Assembly: GCA_934462885.1 (NCBI GenBank)
Contig: CAKSJC010000010.1
Coordinates: 1-17,292, forward strand
Origin: an uncultured Eubacteriales bacterium
GTDB lineage: Bacteria; Bacillota; Clostridia; Oscillospirales; CAG-272
DNA length: 17,292 bases
Direction: 5' to 3'
Made by a program: the position numbers and the translations under genes. The notes below the pieces were generated by a model. It saw only the letters and a list, made by a program, of their open reading frames with translations. It did not search any database and was not told where the DNA came from. Of the stretch, positions 15,841-17,292 are shown one piece after another (the first letter of the stretch is position 1; each line of letters begins with the position of its first letter).

Positions 15841-15869
15841 ATTATAGCAGGGAGTTTATTTTATGTCAA
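15841..15869 (-). promoter_or_regulatory. consensus promoter of the riboswitch-thiT unit
   Basis: Minus strand: perfect -35 TTGACA (15869-15864), 17-nt spacer, perfect -10 TATAAT (15846-15841), with a transcript start expected near 15834. The 120 nt further upstream (15870-15992) show no gene or other motif that I can identify. Confidence 0.92.
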
Positions 15870-15992
15870 TGAGTTTAAGAAAAAAATCGCGGAAAAGTTA
15901 TTAAAATGCATTACACGGAGCAGGCTTTTTTACAAATCTGCGCGTCGCTCCCATAACTCGTTATGCCGTTCAAGCTTACCGTTTCACATAAC

Positions 15993-16021
15993 AAAAAACA
16001 TCCGCATAGCGGATGTTTTTT
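15993..16021. terminator. terminator of the tRNA unit, symmetrical
   Basis: The 7-bp GC-rich stem catccgc/gcggatg (15999-16005 with 16009-16015) has a 3-nt loop and is flanked by six A on the left and six T on the right, so it can terminate in both directions. For the tRNA transcript (minus strand) it lies about 40 nt beyond the initiator tRNA. Confidence 0.88.
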
Positions 16022-16029
16022 GGCTCGTT

Positions 16030-16051
16030 GCACCGAAAAAGATATCGGTGC
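16030..16051 (-). other. hairpin in the tRNA 3' trailer
   Basis: A perfect 7-bp inverted repeat (gcaccga 16030-16036 with tcggtgc 16045-16051) with an 8-nt loop lies between the initiator tRNA and its terminator. No T-run follows. It may guide 3'-end processing of the precursor; that is inference. Confidence 0.45.
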
Positions 16052-16061
16052 TACTTGTTTA

Positions 16062-16136
<75 letters not shown>

Positions 16137-16157
16137 ATATATTTTTATTAAGGAAAA

Positions 16158-16243
16158 TGCCGGACACCGGGCTCGAACCGGTACGTAACTTTCGTTACAC
16201 GGGATTTTAAGTCCCGGGCGTCTGCCTATTCCGCCACTCCGGC
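16158..16243 (-). tRNA. tRNA-Leu (UAA)
   Basis: The 86-nt class II tRNA is on the minus strand. Acceptor GCCGGAG pairs with GTCCGGC (pair 7-66 is G-G), followed by discriminator A73. The anticodon stem is CGGGA/TCCCG with loop CTTAAAA, giving anticodon UAA. The long variable arm is GTAAC-GAAA-GTTAC, and the T-arm is ACCGG-TTCGAGC-CCGGT. CCA is not encoded. It is the first gene of the tRNA unit, about 30 nt downstream of the predicted transcript start. Confidence 0.94.
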
Positions 16244-16279
16244 ACGTTCATCCCTCAGGGCTTCCCTTAATGCTATATC

Positions 16280-16308
16280 AGTATAGCACGTTCTTTGTTA
16301 TTTGTCAA
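16280..16308 (-). promoter_or_regulatory. promoter of the tRNA-Leu/tRNA-fMet unit
   Basis: Minus strand: perfect -35 TTGACA (16308-16303), 17-nt spacer, -10 TATACT (16285-16280). A perfect 7-bp inverted repeat (tgctata 16271-16277 with tatagca 16282-16288) overlaps the -10 and the expected start site, and could be an operator or a leader hairpin. Confidence 0.9.
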
Positions 16309-16341
16309 TAGTTTTTTCAATTTTTCCGACTCCGTTTCTTT

Positions 16342-16351
16342 CACAATTGTG
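16342..16351. repeat. 10-bp perfect palindrome CACAATTGTG
   Basis: A perfect palindrome lies between the divergent tRNA and beta-galactosidase promoters, about 80 nt upstream of the latter's -10. It has the symmetry of a dimeric regulator site, but no regulator gene is in the window and a chance origin is possible. Confidence 0.35.
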
Positions 16352-16407
16352 CGTTTTTATTTGTATCTGAATTTTTATTCTCGCTTTTTATTGCAGAGAT
16401 TTCAAAA

Positions 16408-16440
16408 ATTATAGCTTTTTAGGATGCTGTATGCTATAAT
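16408..16440 (+). promoter_or_regulatory. promoter and candidate operator of the beta-galactosidase gene
   Basis: Plus strand: extended -10 TGCTATAAT (16432-16440) with no recognisable -35 at the right distance, as is usual for activator-dependent promoters. An 8-bp perfect inverted repeat, ATTATAGC (16408-16415) and GCTATAAT (16433-16440), has a 17-nt spacing and includes the -10 itself. A regulator bound there would block or recruit polymerase. The predicted leader is about 55 nt. Confidence 0.55.
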
Positions 16441-16501
16441 ATATTTATCTTTACGATCATGTTTTATACGTTTTTCCACAATTCCTCAAAAAGGAGTTTT
16501 T

Positions 16502-17292
16502 ATGATAAAAAATATTCCCGACTATCACAAATCTTTATCCGCTCTTCATGTCGGATGCGAAAAACCCCACGCTTATTTCATACCGTTCGAGTCGCGCGGC
16601 GCGGCTCTCGGCGGAGAGCGCGGGATGAGCCGTTATTTTAAGTCTCTCTCGGGTGAATGGAATTTCAAGTTTTTTAATTCCGTATCGGAAGTAAAAAACA
16701 TTGATCTTACCCCCGATTTCGAAAAGCTTACCGTTCCGATGTGCTGGCAGATAAAGACGGAACGCGGATACGACGCGCCGAATTACACAAACATAAATTA
16801 TCCGTATCCGATCGATCCGCCGTATGTTCCGGATGACAATCCATGCGGACTTTATATACGCGATTTCGTAATTCCGGCTGATATGGCGGAAAAGGAAGCT
16901 TATCTCAATTTTGACGGAGTGGACTCCGCGTTCTACGTATGGATAAACGATTCTTTCGCCGGATACAGTCAGGTTAGTCACTGCAACACGGAAATTAATG
17001 CCGCAAAGTATCTTCATGCGGGTAAAAACACGATAAAAGTCTTTGTTTTAAAATGGTCCGACGGATCGTATCTTGAGGATCAGGACAAGTGGCGTATGTC
17101 CGGTATTTTCCGCGATGTGTATATTCTGTTCCGCGATGAGGTGCATATAAGAGATATTTTCGTAAAATGCGATCTTGACGACTCGTTTAAGTCAGCTCGC
17201 TTTACATCGGAGCTGTCTCTCACGGGAAGCGCCGCCGTGAACTGGGAGCTTTCGGATGAAGGCAGAGTTATTTTCAGCGGCAAGTCTGATAT
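16502..17292 (+). CDS. lacZ: GH2 beta-galactosidase (LacZ/EbgA family), 3' part missing
   Basis: The first 263 codons of a glycoside hydrolase family 2 beta-galactosidase are present; full-length members are about 1000 residues, so the catalytic barrel lies outside the window. Visible is the N-terminal sugar-binding jelly-roll: PMCWQ (79-83), GYDAPNYTN (89-97, with N97 at the position of E. coli LacZ N102), YPIDPPYVP (102-110), FDGVDSAFYVWIN (137-149), GYSQVSH (154-160), and the very conserved WSDGSYLEDQDKWRMSGIFR (185-204). At the site of E. coli D201 (GYGQDS) this protein has Val158. I see no signal peptide, so it should act in the cytoplasm on imported lactose or galactosides. AAGGAG (16491-16496) lies 5 nt before the ATG. 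It is the only plus-strand gene and is divergent from the tRNA unit. Confidence 0.95.
   Translation, partial: MIKNIPDYHKSLSALHVGCEKPHAYFIPFESRGAALGGERGMSRYFKSLSGEWNFKFFNSVSEVKNIDLTPDFEKLTVPMCWQIKTERGYDAPNYTNINYPYPIDPPYVPDDNPCGLYIRDFVIPADMAEKEAYLNFDGVDSAFYVWINDSFAGYSQVSHCNTEINAAKYLHAGKNTIKVFVLKWSDGSYLEDQDKWRMSGIFRDVYILFRDEVHIRDIFVKCDLDDSFKSARFTSELSLTGSAAVNWELSDEGRVIFSGKSD

Overview
The window looks like chromosome from an anaerobic Firmicute of the class Clostridia, probably an uncultured gut lineage. I infer this from the Firmicutes gene order ecfA1-ecfA2-ecfT-truA, a ClpE-type unfoldase with an N-terminal zinc knuckle, an Mrp Fe-S carrier next to a hydrogenase/NADH-dehydrogenase E subunit, and a TPP riboswitch in front of the thiamine ECF component ThiT. 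Strong AGGAGG-type ribosome sites precede several genes but not all, and the sigma-70-like promoters are close to consensus. Nothing suggests a phage, plasmid, IS element or CRISPR array.

Layout. All genes are on the minus strand except the last. Read in the direction of transcription: (a) 16308-15993 is a tRNA unit (promoter, tRNA-Leu(UAA), initiator tRNA-Met(CAU), terminator). (b) 15869-14959 is the thiT unit (consensus promoter, TPP aptamer, intrinsic terminator, thiT, terminator). (c) 14797 down to 1520 starts at a consensus promoter in front of ruvC and continues through an RlmI/K-like methyltransferase, ecfA1, ecfA2, ecfT, truA, a membrane-anchored DUF5711-like protein, a CvpA-family membrane protein, a ClpE-like AAA+ unfoldase and a 1014-residue P-type-ATPase-like protein, ending at a strong hairpin terminator. 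Several larger gaps (120-250 nt) may hide internal promoters. (d) 1473-1 has its own promoter followed by mrp and a nuoE/hydC-type 2Fe-2S subunit cut by the left edge. On the plus strand, a GH2 beta-galactosidase (LacZ family) starts at 16502 and runs off the right edge.

How the genes work together. EcfA1, EcfA2 and EcfT form a shared energising module for vitamin uptake. ThiT, in the neighbouring riboswitch-controlled unit, is a substrate-binding component that could dock onto it. Mrp probably supplies Fe-S clusters, which suits its place beside an Fe-S redox subunit. RuvC, TruA and the methyltransferase are DNA and RNA housekeeping functions. ClpE, CvpA and the DUF5711-like protein are envelope or proteostasis proteins with no clear common pathway.

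The most unusual object is the gene at 1632-4676. It keeps the complete architecture of a P2-type cation pump (actuator, P and N domains, ten predicted membrane segments), yet every catalytic signature is replaced, including the aspartate that is phosphorylated. The reading frame is open over its whole length. It looks like a pseudoenzyme P-type ATPase rather than a decayed gene, and is my main candidate for something undescribed. The initiator tRNA gene also carries an extra base in its T-stem.
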